DNA of 64,000 bases from Microcebus murinus. Its lineage: Eukaryota; Chordata; Mammalia; Primates; Cheirogaleidae. The notes under the pieces were generated by a model, which did not search any database, was not told the origin of the DNA, and saw only the letters and a program-made list of their open reading frames with translations. Where the stretch lies: positions 21,528,001-21,592,000 of the forward strand of contig NC_134129.1 of NCBI RefSeq assembly GCF_040939455.1, given 5' to 3'. Of this stretch, positions 1 through 12,222 are shown piece after piece. A program made the translations under genes and the position numbers. The stretch's first letter is position 1; each line of letters opens with the position of its first letter.

Positions 1-927
1 ACAGTCTGTCCGAGGACTTGGTGCCAGAATAATAAGTGCGTTCCTCAGATATGAGTACCCTTCACTCGGCCGCTGAACACAAGTAAACTTATATTCAAAT
101 AACCCACGGGTCAGAGCACTGGGAACAAAAAAAAAAGAAAAAGAAAAAAAACCCACAAATGCTGCTTTGTAGAATAAGAATATTTAAGGAGCCCAAAGGG
201 AAAAAGAGAACAATAAAGCAAACCAAAAAAAAAAAAAAACAAAAAAAAATACCCAAAAGCATACGCATAAGAAAGTGGTGCACAGCTGGACTATAACATC
301 AAAAACACACCATCAAGTTAAGAAGGAAGAATTCGGCACAGCCAGCCGCTCACGGGCTCCCTCCCTCTCCCGGGATCCGAACAGTGTCTTCGGCATCTGC
401 TATTCATTCATGTGGCCACAATGCCGTTTTCTCCCTTCCCAGCTAGAGGGATCTCAGAAAAGGGAGGCCCTTTCACCGGCAACTTGGAAACATCAGGAAG
501 AAATTAGGGACTCGAACCACATGCTTGAGGGAGGGGGGGAGGGGAGGAAGAAGAACACGCGTGTTAAGAAACGCGTGAAAGTCTTCAGGAAGCAATGAGC
601 AACTGTCTTCATCCTGAAGCAACTCGGCCCCTGATGGCCCCAGCCTTGCCCTCAGGAACGAGACCTTTTCTCCCTCCCTCCCGGGAAATGGCCGAGATGG
701 CAGGCGTGAACGCTAGCCTCTTTCCCAAGCCCTGCCCGAACCTACAGTCTGCCTTCCGCCCCACTAAAGGCGGAAGGGAGCCCCCTGGATCTCTGCAGCC
801 GGGACACACAGAAGAACGCCGAGCCAGCCCACCGTCACGTTTTCCTGGCGGCGGGCGTGAGATGGGTTGCCTAAAGCCACACATCCGCAGGGTTAGAAGC
901 CCCTGGAGAAGTCCAGATGGCCAAACT
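1..927 (+). other. intronic single-copy DNA, no feature recognised
   Basis: Two A-rich runs (127-250), then mixed sequence. No splice-bounded or conserved frame was seen. Confidence 0.5.
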
Positions 928-988
928 CACAACCTACCTGTTGATCTCCCTTACTTGCTTTCCCTGCCGCTTTTATCATCGCCAATTC

Positions 989-1337
989 TTTTTTTTTTTT
1001 TCTTTTATTTTTTTGAGACAGAGTCTCATCACTCTGTTGCCTGGGGTAGAGTGAGTGCCGTGGCGGCAGCCTAGCTCACAGCAACCTCAGACTCCTGGGC
1101 TCAAGCGATCCTCCTGCCTCAGCCTCCCGAGTAGCTGGGACTACAGGCATGCGCCACCACGCCCGGCTAGTTTTGTCTATATATATTTTTAGTTGGTCAA
1201 TTCATTTCTTTCTATTTTTAGTAGAGACGGGGTCTCGCTCTTGCTCAGGCTGGTTTAGAACTCCTGACCTCGAGCAATCCACCCGCCACGGCCTCCCAGA
1301 GTGCTGGGATGACAGGTGTGAGCCACCGCGCCCGGCC
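989..1337 (-). mobile_element. Alu, unit 1 of local tandem duplication
   Basis: Poly-T at left; ends GCGCCCGGCC. It is preceded by a 61-bp segment (928-988) that recurs before the next Alu. Confidence 0.95.
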
Positions 1338-1348
1338 CACAACCTACC

Positions 1349-2104
<756 letters not shown>

Positions 2105-2226
2105 TGAAACTGAACTCCCTTGGAGTTCTTGACACTAATCTCTTCTGACATTGTCCCATCTCCATTCTTTTTAATTTATTTTAAAAACACTCACAAAGCA
2201 CTTTTATGATGAGCCAGGCACTGTTC

Positions 2227-2278
2227 TAAGTGCTTTAGAAATATTAACTTATTTAATCACAATAGCATGGGGCAGGTA
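2227..2278 (+). repeat. left copy of 52-bp flanking duplication of MITE copy 1
   Basis: TAAGTGCTTTAGAAATATTA opens a 52-bp segment ending GGGGCAGGTA. It is part of a MIR. It matches 2865-2916 at about 47 of 52 positions. The MITE lies exactly between the two copies. Confidence 0.85.
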
Positions 2279-2864
2279 CCGTGTCTCCCCAAAAATAAGA
2301 CCTACCCATAAAATAAGCCCTGGCAGGATGTCTAAGCATGTGCGCCATAAAAGCCACACCCCGAAAATCAGCCCTAGTGATGGGCGTGGCTATGAAAATC
2401 AGCCCTGGTGATGGGCGTGGCTATGAAAAATCAGCCCTAGTGATGGGCGTGGCTATGAAAATCAGCCCTAGTGGTGGGCGTGGCTATGAAAATCAGCCCT
2501 AGTGGTGGGCGTGGCTGCGCAGCATCTGCACAACCCATGCGTGTTGTCGCGGAGCGGGAAAGAACACGAGCAGCCCTTCTCATCCGCCCCGTGAGAGCTC
2601 TAGTGCTCCACAGGAGAGATCGGGGCCAGTGGTTATAAGGGAAACAGAGTCGCAAGACATTCAGGATGGGATTCGGGCTTTGGAGAGTGAGGATGATGTT
2701 CCAGAAGAAGACGAGGACTTCACTCTATTTGAATCAATGGAGATGGTCGTACCGAACTTAAAAAAATAAAAAAATAAATAGCACATCCCCTGAAGATAAG
2801 CCCTAGGGTGTCTTATGGAAGAAAAACAAATAGAAGACCCTGTCTTATTTTCGGGGAAACAGGG
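2279..2864 (+). mobile_element. TA-target MITE, copy 1 (5 tandem units)
   Basis: The left end is CCGTGTCTCCCC and the right end GGGGAAACAGGG, a mutated inverted terminal repeat. Five 31-bp units (AATCAGCCCTAGTGATGGGC type) occupy about 2365-2515. The element interrupts an older MIR. Its flanks are not a plain TA: a 52-bp segment (2227-2278) is repeated on the right (2865-2916), starting TA/TG and ending TA on both sides. Confidence 0.85.
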
Positions 2865-2916
2865 TGAGTGCTTTATAAATATTAACGTATTTATTCACGA
2901 TAGCATGGGGCAGGTA
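2865..2916 (+). repeat. right copy of 52-bp flanking duplication of MITE copy 1
   Basis: TGAGTGCTTTATAAATATTA opens the right copy, which ends GGGGCAGGTA at 2916 and continues into the remaining MIR (TTAATACTATTAAT). Confidence 0.85.
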
Positions 2917-3040
2917 TTAATACTATTAATATTATTCCCACTACACAAGTGAGGCACAGCGAGGTTAAGTGACTGTCCCAGAGCTGGTGAGAGGTGGAGG
3001 ATTTGAACCCAAGCCAACCCGCCCCAGAGTCCCTATTCCC

Positions 3041-4134
3041 CACCACAACCCCACACTGCCTCTCCCTGTTTTGCGCCCCCAAAGATCAGAAAGCCATCAC
3101 TACTACTCCCTTTCAAGAGGTCATCCTCGAGGGACTCACTCAACCTCTCTGCCGAGCTGCTAAGACCACCCAAGGAAAACAGCTTATTATTTTCCAGCAC
3201 GCATTTCAGAGATTTTTTTTCTTTCTTTCTTTCTAATTGCTGAATCCAGCAGGGGTGGGGGGGAAGGAACCAGCCCTCTATCCTTTTCTTCCGCATGGAC
3301 TCGTGGTTGGGTGGGTAAACAAGGGGAGGACACGGACTAAGCCCCCAAGGACGGGACAACATGTTACGAAGTAGCAACACAGCAAAACATCCTCAGGGAT
3401 GATGGATGGACACAGGTAACCAAGGGAACCCATTTGTTTGTGCCATCCAAAGCGGGAAGAAGAAGTCCTGCTTTTGGTAAGATAACCTTAAGTCCGGCCT
3501 CTGTTTTATTTATTTATTTTTTTGCTGTGTGTTTTTTGTCACGAGGGGGTCGCATGGGGCAAGAGTGCTAACTAAGGTCATCTGGCCGAAGCTCCTTTGT
3601 TAAAAATCCAGAAAAACAAACAAGCGACTCGGATGTTTTGGAACAGGCCACAGCTGCCCTGCTTTCAAACATTTTACCTGCCACTTCTTTAAGGAAATGA
3701 GCACACAGAGGGCTCCCAGAAAACCGTCTGACCCGGTGGAGGTCACTGCATGGATCCAACTGATTTCTCGCCTGAGACAGGGAGAGAGCGCAGTGGGACA
3801 GGAGGAAGGAAACGGCCATGCACTCTCTTGACCCCCGGGCTGAAGGAAAACAAGATCCATCATTTTCGTGAGCCTGGCACAGGAAGCTTCACTTTGAATT
3901 CAAACTTTATGTGGTATTTAAAACACACACACACACACACACACAAGACACGGCCTTCCTTTGAAATATGAAGAAGTGGCCAGTGGGCAGAGGCCCTAAA
4001 TGATTGCTCACAGTGGGAAGAGGAAGGGACCAGGAAAAGTAATGGGGATTCTCAAAAACATTAAAATCTCTTAAGCCGTCAAAACATTTCCCTCTCTAGA
4101 CTTTCCAAGAAACGCTCATATGTAAAATAACATA
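3041..4134 (+). other. intronic single-copy DNA
   Basis: Contains one CA microsatellite; nothing else recognised. Confidence 0.5.
3922..3945 (+). repeat. (CA)n microsatellite
   Basis: About 12 CA units. Confidence 0.95.
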
Positions 4135-4590
4135 CCGTGTTTCCCCCCAAAATAAGACCTACCCATAAAATAAGCCCTAGCAGGATTTCTAAGCATTTGC
4201 ACAACAGAAGCCCTACCCCGAAAACAAGCCCTAGTGACGGGCGTGGCTGCGCAGCGCATCTGCACAACCCGTGCGTGTCGTCGCGGAGCGGGAAAGAACA
4301 CGAGCAGCCCTTCTCATCCGCCCCGTGAGAGCTCTAGTGCTCCACAGGAGAGATCGGGGCCGGTGGTTCTAAAGGAAATAGAGTCGCAAGACATTCAGGA
4401 TGGGATTCGGGGTTTGGAGAGTGAGGATGATGTTCCAGAAGAAGACGACTTCACTCTATTTGAATCAATGGAGATGGTTGTACTGTACTTAAAAAAAAAA
4501 ACAACAACACATGCCCTGAAAATAAGCCCTAGGGTGTCTTCTTGAGGACAAATAAATATAAGACCCTGTCTTATTTTCGGGGAAACACAG
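4135..4590 (+). mobile_element. TA-target MITE, copy 2 (single unit)
   Basis: The left flank ATA|CCGTGTTTCCCCCC and right end GGGGAAACACAG|TA give a clean TA duplication. Only one 31-bp unit is present, which sets the basal length of 456 bp. The internal frame of about 80 codons (no ATG) runs through ESEDDVPEEDDFTLFESM. Confidence 0.9.
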
Positions 4591-4671
4591 TAAGCCTGGC
4601 CACTTTCTCTGATTGCTGGGTAGAATTGGGTGCTACCAAAGATCATTCATCGACCCACCCAACATGAACTG

Positions 4672-4673
<2 letters not shown>

Positions 4674-4714
<41 letters not shown>
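4674..4714 (+). repeat. (CT)n microsatellite
   Basis: About 18 CT units with one CTGT break. Confidence 0.95.
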
Positions 4715-5345
4715 GCCCAGAAATTGTGCAAGGCACTAGGACAGAGACTGATGAAGCCACATCTACACCCATGGCCTCAGACAGTTGTGAGTTAACTGGA
4801 ACTTCACAGAAGACATCAAGCAGGTATTATTTTATGTGCCCAAAGTAGAAATGAATGTATTTTTTTACTTAGTCATGATCTTCCCGGTAATGATGATTAT
4901 CTCAGGTGAAAGGAAAACCAGCCGTCAACTGTAAACATGAGAGCCTAGATTTTTCCACTAATTTCAACAAGGCTGGAGAAGTTTGTGTACAAAGACCTGT
5001 CAAACCATTACTCGGTAACGGGCGGCCCTCTAGAGCAATGATGTTTCCGTGCCAACCCACATCTAAAAGGGAGAGTCCCTGTAGGAAATGGCATTGCTAT
5101 GCACATGCTGGACCCTTTACGCCCAGAGAACAATCCTTTCCGAATCTACCCTCAAACATGGGAGGCACTAACTCACAGAGTCCCTTCAAAGCACTGCGTT
5201 TAGCTGGATTACTCGTAAGCATATCATGTTTCCAAAGTAAAACTGCCAGGATGAAGTTATGATGCATGAATTTAACGTACGTCTCCTAAGAAACATACAC
5301 GCCGCCGTTATAAACATCTATCACCACTATAAAGAAGGTTGTAGA

Positions 5346-5683
5346 GGCCGGGCGGGGTGGCCCACGCACCTGTCATCCTAGCACTCTGGGAGCCCGAGGC
5401 GGGCGGATTGCTCAAGTTCAGGAGTTCGAAACCAGCCTGAGCAAGAGCGAGACCCCGTCTCTACTAGAAAATAGAAAGAAATTAATTGGGCAACTAATAC
5501 ACACAGAAAAAAATTAGCCGGGCGTGGTGGCACACGCCTGTAGTCCCAGCTACTCGGGAGGCTGAGGCAGGAGGATCGCTTGAGCCCAGGAGTTTGAGGT
5601 TGCTGTGAGCTAAGCTGACGCCACGGCACTCACTCTAGGCTGGGCGACAGAGTGAGACTCTGTCTCAAAAAAAAAAAAAAAAA
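5346..5683 (+). mobile_element. Alu, full length
   Basis: Target duplication AAGGTTGTAGA (left) and AAGATTGTAGA (right). A tail of about 17 bases. Confidence 0.95.
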
Positions 5684-7009
5684 GATTGTAGAAAAACACT
5701 TCTTATAGACGTCCCATGAAAAGAGCAAAGAATTACCGGGAACCTTGCAAGAACCTTTTCACCCTCTCCGATTTCCTGGTTAGCAGTCTCCGTTTTTCAG
5801 GTGGAAACCATTTGCATGCCTGCAAACGTCCCTCACAACAGCGGCAAGTCAGGCACCCAGCTCTCAGCTGCCCCACAACCCAAGTCCCCCCGAGAGACAG
5901 CCATGAAACTAGAAATTTAACCGTCTGCACAAGCGAGCAGAACCCCAACTAGAAAAGCCTCCCACCAACATGAGGCGTGATGAGGAAGAAATTTGTCTGC
6001 TGGGAAACTGTTTTGCAGAGATTGGCAACTGATTATAATAAATAACTGAAAGTGGATACAAACTGATTAAAAAGTAGCAGGCAGCAGAGGCAGAAATAGA
6101 CATGGGATGGCAAAAAAAAAAAAAAAGAGAGAGAGAGAGAGAGAGACCTCCTGAGAGTTTTGAAAAGAAGGGTAGAGACCAAGACCATGGGGAGAGGAAT
6201 CAGGAAGAAACAGGCAAGATTGGAACCGTTCATGGCAACACGGGGGGCTTCACAGACATGAAGCCAACCAGAAGTCACCACCTCTCTGCACTAACACAAG
6301 CAAGTTACTTTCTGCAATCTGTTCCGCATTTAAAATCATTTTTAAACCTTCAGAAGAGAAACAGAGATGCTCTTCTCAATTTAAGCATCCGTTCGTACGG
6401 GGCCAAACCTGGGCGGTTAAAAGCAACGGACAATGTCGTATTCTTCGAGCACGGATAAAAAGGGGGGGGGGGAGGGAGTGACTGAGGAGTTCCGTGGCCA
6501 AGAGGAACGTTCTTACAATCTGAGAGGCAGAGCTAATCGGGATTCAACACGGACACCCAGAGGGAAGACCAAAGATGAATTTTCCTCTGATTTCGTCTTT
6601 GCGTGGAGCATAAAAGCAGCGCAGATTTCCTGCAGGAAAAGCAGAAGATGAATGATATCGACAGCCACGAGCTGACCCAGAAGAATCCGGTTTTTTTTTT
6701 GTAAAAGCAGACTGGACCCGACAACAGCTAACAGCTCTGTAAGCAGGAAGTAATTTCAAAGAGCTACTGGGGTCTACAACCCTAGATCCGCGCAATTCCG
6801 AAACCCCAAGGCTCTGAAAACCAAATGACATATAAGCGTGGTGAAAACTCGATTTGCAACAACTGACCTGAACCAACTTGAAACTATGGATTATCTTTAT
6901 TCGATGTGAGCTTTCCAAAGTTTCATTGCCCTCCAAAATTACTACGTTTGAAATGGGGAGTTACTACTGGGGATATTATATAATACATATGTTACATGCA
7001 CTGGATAAA

Positions 7010-7371
7010 CTTTTTATTTTATTTTTATTTTATTTATTTATTTATTTTTTGAGACCGAGTCTCACTGTGTTGCCCAGGCTAGAGTGCCGTGGCATCAGCC
7101 TCGCTCACAGAAACCTCAAACTCCTGGGCTCAAGCGATCCTCCTGCCTCAGCCTCCCGAGTACCTGGGACTGACCACAGACATGCGCCACCATGCCCGGC
7201 TAATTTTTTTTCTATGTATTTTTAGTTGGCCAATTCATTTCTTTCTATTTTCAGTAGAGACAGGGGTCTCGCTCTTGCTCAGGCTGGTTTGGAGCTCCTG
7301 ACCTTGAGCAATCCTCCCGCCTCGGCCTCCCAGAGTGCTGGGACGACAGGCGTGAGCCACCGCGCCCGGCC
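7010..7371 (-). mobile_element. Alu, full length
   Basis: The tail is a mixed TTTTA/TTTA repeat. The middle carries an extra GACCACA before CATGCGCCACC. Confidence 0.95.
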
Positions 7372-7507
7372 TAGTATGGATCTTTGAATCAGGACTACTC
7401 AGGGTTATTCTCTGCTGTTTTTGACACGTTGTTAAATTAAGTGCAAAATAAAAGCAACGTCTGAATGAGTAAGCAAGTTTTTCTGAGACATTGCATTTCA
7501 CTTTAAC

Positions 7508-7543
7508 TTGAGTTCTTTGTTTGTTTGTTTGTTTGTTTGTTTT
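7508..7543 (+). repeat. (GTTT)n microsatellite
   Basis: About 7 TTTG units. Confidence 0.9.
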
Positions 7544-7714
7544 TGAGACAGAGATCCTCTCACTTTGCAATTCTGGTGGCTGATGGCAGAAAAAGAGGGG
7601 ACATAGAAAGGGAGACATAAACCACCAAAGCAGAAATCATATGGAACACTGAAAGCTGACAATAAAAAGAGAGTCCATGAACCACCCAGTGAAGCAGGGG
7701 TGACTTTAGTACCA

Positions 7715-7900
7715 CTGATAGCATTGGCAATAACCGGCATTTCTTGAGCATGTGTAATGCACCAGGCATCGTGGTACTTCGTATGTCCCGACTCATTAAA
7801 GGCTAATACCATTCCAAATGTAGAGACAAGTCTCAATTCCATTTCACAGGTAAGAAAACCGAGGCACAGAGAGACAAAGCTCAAGCAAGGCACAGTGGAC
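7715..7900 (-). mobile_element. MIR fragment
   Basis: GCATTTCTTGAGCATGTGTA, then CATTTCACAGGTAAGAAAAC and GAGGCACAGAGAGAC match reverse MIR. Confidence 0.75.
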
Positions 7901-8049
7901 CCAGAGCACGATACCCAATAACAGCTAATGGAACTAATGACTTAACTACCATTCAGTCAGCTGTGCAGCACAGATTGATGACACGAAAAAATGCCGTGGG
8001 AAGAATGAGAACAGCAGTCAGCAGGAACTGGGTGTGAATCCCATCATTA

Positions 8050-8183
8050 CCACGTTTCCCCGAAAATAAGACAGGGTCTTCTATTTATGTTTCCTCAAGA
8101 AGACACCCTAGGGCTTATCCTCAGGGGATGTGTTATTTTTTTTTAAAGGACGGTACAACCATCTCCATGGATTCAAACAGAGC
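8050..8183 (-). mobile_element. TA-target MITE, copy 3 (truncated)
   Basis: The TA at 8048-8049 is followed by CCACGTTTCCCCGAAAATAAG and about 130 bp of the transposon's 3' part in reverse. Homology stops after ATTCAAACAGAG. The other terminus and the 31-bp units are missing. Confidence 0.8.
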
Positions 8184-8841
8184 TTTTGAAGTCTTACAAC
8201 AATCACCGACGGGTAAGGAGAAGGCCACATTGGCCCACGTACGGCAAAATGTGCTTTCTCTTCAGTCCAAAAACTTTGCTGAGACAAGGAAAATAAAAAA
8301 TAAATAAAATAAAATGTGCTTTCTCCCGCATTCTTGTCATGAGGAATCTCTCTCACCCAGCACTTGGCAGCCACGAGGCAACACCTGCCGTCAAACCTTC
8401 CATGCTTCCAGGCCAAGGCCATCTCTTCCAACTCTGCTCCTCGGCGTGGAACTCAGGGATGTCAGGGGAGGGCCTGCCAAGCCTGTGAGCACATCGCAAG
8501 AGCCTCCTGAGAGCTCCCGGGCACGTTGCCCTGCCCTCAGAGCCTCCTGCCTCTCACCTCCTTGGGGAGGCGGGACTGGGTTAAGTAGACCCTAAGGCGA
8601 GGTTCATACAGGTAACCCCCATGTCCAGCCCATCCATCAAACCCCTGAGTTCTAGCCAACTCCTGAAATAAAGCTGGCAAGTGAGAGAACGTGATTAACC
8701 CGGCTGGAGACCTCCAGAGGCAGGGGCTAGATTCCGGCATCTTCTTTGATCCTGCGCCCTGAACCCAGAGCATGGCGCCAGGAGACCTTCTACTCTGGCC
8801 TCTACAGCCTGCAGATCTTTATCCAGATGATATAATAACCA

Positions 8842-9453
8842 CCGTGTTTCCCCGAAAATCAGACCCACCCGTAAAATCAGCCCCAGCAGGATTTCTGAGC
8901 ACGTGCGCAGTAGAAGCCCTGCCCCGAAAATCAGCCCTAGTGGTGGGCGTGGCTATGAAAATAAGCCCTAGTGGTGGGCGTGGCTATGAAAATCAGCCCC
9001 AGTGGTGGGCGTGGGTATGAAAATCAGCCCTAGTTGTGGGCGTGGCTATGAAAATCAGCCCCTGGTGGTGGGCGTGGCTATGAAAATCAGCCCTAGTGAT
9101 GGGCGTGGCTGCGCAGCGCATCTGCACAACCCATGCGTGTCGTCGCGGAGCGGGAAAGAACACGAGCAGCCCTTCTCATCCGCCCCGTGAGAGCTCTAGT
9201 GCTCCACAGGAGAGATCGGGGCCAGTGGTTCTAAAGGAAATAGAGTCGCAAGACATTCAGGATGGAATTCGGGGTCTGGAGAGTGGTGATGATGTTCCAG
9301 AAGACGACTTCACTCTATTTGAATAAATGGAGATGGTTGTACCGTACTTAAAAAAAAAAAAAAAAAAAAACACGTCCCGTGAAAATAAGCCCTAGGGTGT
9401 CTTCTTGAGGAAAAATAAATATAAGACCCCGTCTTATTTTTGGAGAAACATGG
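8842..9453 (+). mobile_element. TA-target MITE, copy 4 (6 tandem units)
   Basis: Both termini are present (CCGTGTTTCCCC at left, GGAGAAACATGG|TA at right). Six 31-bp units fill about 8925-9115. The left flank has CA where TA is expected. The A-run near 9350 is long. Confidence 0.9.
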
Positions 9454-9939
9454 TATTTCAACTAACAGACATGCAAAATTGTGAGGGATGCAGACATTTC
9501 TAAAGCCCTACTGCTATGTTGCAATTTAAGGCACTCTGGGCACCCGGGCATGTGACCTCGGTTAATCCCGGGTGTCATGATCCACAGGGGAAGCAGAGGC
9601 CCCGGTCTGGCCGACAGGATCTCCTGGAACTTCTCACCCTCCGGGTCTCAGCTGAAAGGTGAGCACCAGAGAGAGACTTTCCCAGATCCCCCGACGGTTA
9701 GTGGAAGGTCCCCCATCCACAATTCCCAGCCCCTTTCTCTCTGTCACACCACGTCGTTTAGTTTCATTCACGGCAATTAATAGTATCCGAAGTTCTTTTT
9801 TTAAATTCACGTGTTATCTGTCTATCTGCACGAGCCTGTCAGCATCTGGAGAGCAGGGGAACTTGCCTGGCTGGTGCAGAGTTGCATCTCAATGCCAATA
9901 ACAGTCAATAACAGTCCCTGCCAAAGAATGGCATTTGAG

Positions 9940-10466
9940 TGTGAGGAAGGAAGGGAGGAAGGAAAGAAGGAAGGGAGGGAGGAAGGAAAGGAAGAAGGGA
10001 GGGAGGGAGGAAAGGAAGAAGGGAGGGAGGAAGGAAAGGAAGAAGGGAGGGAGGGAGGAAAGGAAGAAGGGAGGGAGGAAGGAAAGGAAGAAGGGAGGGA
10101 GGGAGGAAGGAAGGGAGGAAGGAAGGAAGGGAGGAAGGAAGGAAGGGAGGAAGGAAGGAAGGGAGGAAGGAAGGGAGGAAGGAAGGAAGAGAGGAAGGAA
10201 GGGAGGGAGGGAGGGAGGAAGAAAGGGAGGAAGGAAGGGAGGGAGGGAGGAAGGAAGGGAGGAAGGAAGGAAGGGAGGAAGGAAGGGAGGAAGGAAGGAA
10301 GGGAGGAAGGAAGGAAGGAAGGGAGGAAGGAAGGGAGGGAGGAAGGAAGGGAGGGAGGAAGGAAGGGAGGAAGGAAGGGAGGGAGGGAGGGAGGAAGAAA
10401 GGAAGGGAAGGAGAAAGGGAGGGAGGGAGGAAGAAGGGAAGGAAAGGAAAGAGGAAGGAAAGAAAC
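9940..10466 (+). repeat. polypurine tract, (GGAA)/(GGGA)n, about 525 bp
   Basis: Almost pure G/A on the plus strand, made of GGAA, GGGA and GAAA units in irregular order, ending before ACACGACTCCCCC. Open frames on both strands (up to 246 codons) follow from the lack of stops in such DNA. Confidence 0.95.
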
Positions 10467-10805
10467 ACGACTCCCCCATGAGCTTCAGGAGGAGAAAGGC
10501 TTATTGCAGACCTTAGGAAGGACTTTGAGACTTAAACATGTCAACTCCTGAGACCCTTCACTGAGGAAGGCTGTGAAGTAACTGGAAACCCAGAGGAGAA
10601 AGGAGCCCTCTATCCCTTTCTGAAAGAATCTGAGGGCAGTCCCCTGTCAAATTTGGACGACTTAAAACTCCTGGGCCAATCCACCTTTCAGACACCTCTG
10701 CTGGGTCACCCCTAACACCCGGCCCCAGAAATCACTGTGTGTTTGTTCCCTGGCTGGAAATCTCCTGTTTACTGGTCTTCATGCCGTCCTTTCCCATACA
10801 GACAG

Positions 10806-11516
10806 CTCTCTCCCTCTGTCTCTGTCTCTCTCTCTCTGTCTCTGTCTCTCTCTCTCTCCCACTCCCTCTCTTTCTGTCTCTCTCTTTCTCTCTCTCTGTC
10901 TCTCTCTCTCTGTGTGTCTCTCTTTCTCTCTTTCTGTCTCTCTCTTTCTGTCTCTCTTTCTGTCTCTCTGTCTCTCTCTGTCTCTCTCTGTGTGTGTCTC
11001 TTTCTCTCTTTCTGTCTCTGTCTCTCTGTCTCTCTCTTTCTCTCTCTCTCTGTCTCTCTCTTTCTCTCTCTCTTTCTGTGTCTCTCTCTCCCAGTCCCTC
11101 TCTTTCTGTCTCTCTCTCTGTGTCTCTCTCTGTCTCTGTCTCTCTCTCTGTCTCTTTCTCTTTCTCTCTGTCTCTCTCTGTCTCTCTCTCTTTCTTTCTG
11201 TCTCTGTCTCTCTCTCTCTGTCTCTCTCTCTGTCTCTCTGTCTCTCTCTCTGTCTGTCTCTCTCTCTGTCTCTTTCTTTCTGTCTCTCTCTCTGTCTCTC
11301 TCTGTCTCTCTCTCTGTCTCTCTCTCTCTGTCTCTCTCTCTTTCTCTCTCTCTTTCTGTCTCTCTCTGTCTCTCTCTCTTTCTCTCTGTCTCTCTCTCTT
11401 TCTCTCTTGCTGTCTCTCTCTGTCTCTCTCTCTTTCTCTCTCTTTCTGTCTCTCTCTGTGTGTCTCTCTCTTTCTATCTCTCTCTCTCTCTCTGTCTCTG
11501 TCTCTCTCTCCCTGTC
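10806..11516 (+). repeat. polypyrimidine-rich tract, (TCTCTG)/(TCTC)n, about 710 bp
   Basis: TCTCTG, TCTC and TTTC units with occasional GTGTG. Open frames of up to 299 codons are low-complexity Leu/Ser. Confidence 0.95.
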
Positions 11517-11775
11517 AGCCCTTTAAAAGCCCGAGTGAACAGAGTTTCCTGGTCACACGCAGCATTCTAAAATTGGAATTTGGCTGCCTGACCACACACA
11601 CACTGGCCCTGGAATTCTGCAAACCTCTGGGCCAGTAAGTGTGAGAAAGTTCTGTGCTAACAAAAGTTTCTGAGGCAACAGCGGGAGCTGGAATCCGCTC
11701 AGGCCCGGGGAGGGGGTGGGCTCGGCACAGCTCCCGGCCGAGAGCACAGGCGGCTAGGGACCAGACCGGCACCTA

Positions 11776-12222
11776 CCGAGTTTCCCCGAAAATCAGACAG
11801 GGTCTTATATTTATTTTCCCCCAAGAAGACACCCTAGGGCTTATTTTCTGGGGATGTGTTATTCTTTAAGTACGGTACAACCATCTACATTGATTCAAAT
11901 AGAGTGAAGTCGTCTTCTTCTGGAACATCATCCTCACTCTCCAAACCCCGAATCCCATCCTGAATGTCTTGCGACTCTGTTTCCTTTAGAACTATCAGCC
12001 CCGATCTCTCCTGTGGAGCACTAGAGCTCTCACGGGGTGGATGAGAAGGGCTGCTCATGTTCTTTCCCGCTCCGCGACGACACGCATGGGTCGTGCAGAT
12101 GCGCTGCGCAGCCACGCCCGTCTCTAGGGCTGACTTTCGGGGTGGGGCTTATACTGCGCACATGCTCAGAAATCCTGCTGGGGCTTATTGTATGGGTAGG
12201 TCTGATTTTGGGGGAAACACAG
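11776..12222 (-). mobile_element. TA-target MITE, copy 5 (single unit)
   Basis: The flanks are CCTA|CCGAGTTTCCCC and GGGGAAACACAG|TAATAAAT, a clean TA duplication. It has one unit and is in reverse orientation, with the frame SEDDVPEEDDFTLFESM read on the minus strand. Confidence 0.9.

Larger units (their letters stand above)
2160..3040 (-). mobile_element. MIR, split by MITE copy 1
   Basis: GAGCCAGGCACTGTTCTAAG ... (MITE) ... GAGGCACAGCGAGGTTAAGT and GGATTTGAACCCAAGCC are MIR core sequence in reverse. The MITE and its flanking duplication occupy 2227-2916. Confidence 0.85.
4591..7009 (+). other. intronic single-copy DNA around one Alu
   Basis: Apart from the Alu (5346-5683), a CT run, a GA run (6127-6146) and a G11 run (6462-6472), no feature was recognised. 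Confidence 0.5.

Noticed and set aside
10737..11638. Leu/Ser-rich frames of 277-299 codons
   Set aside because: Low-complexity translation of the TCTCTG tract.
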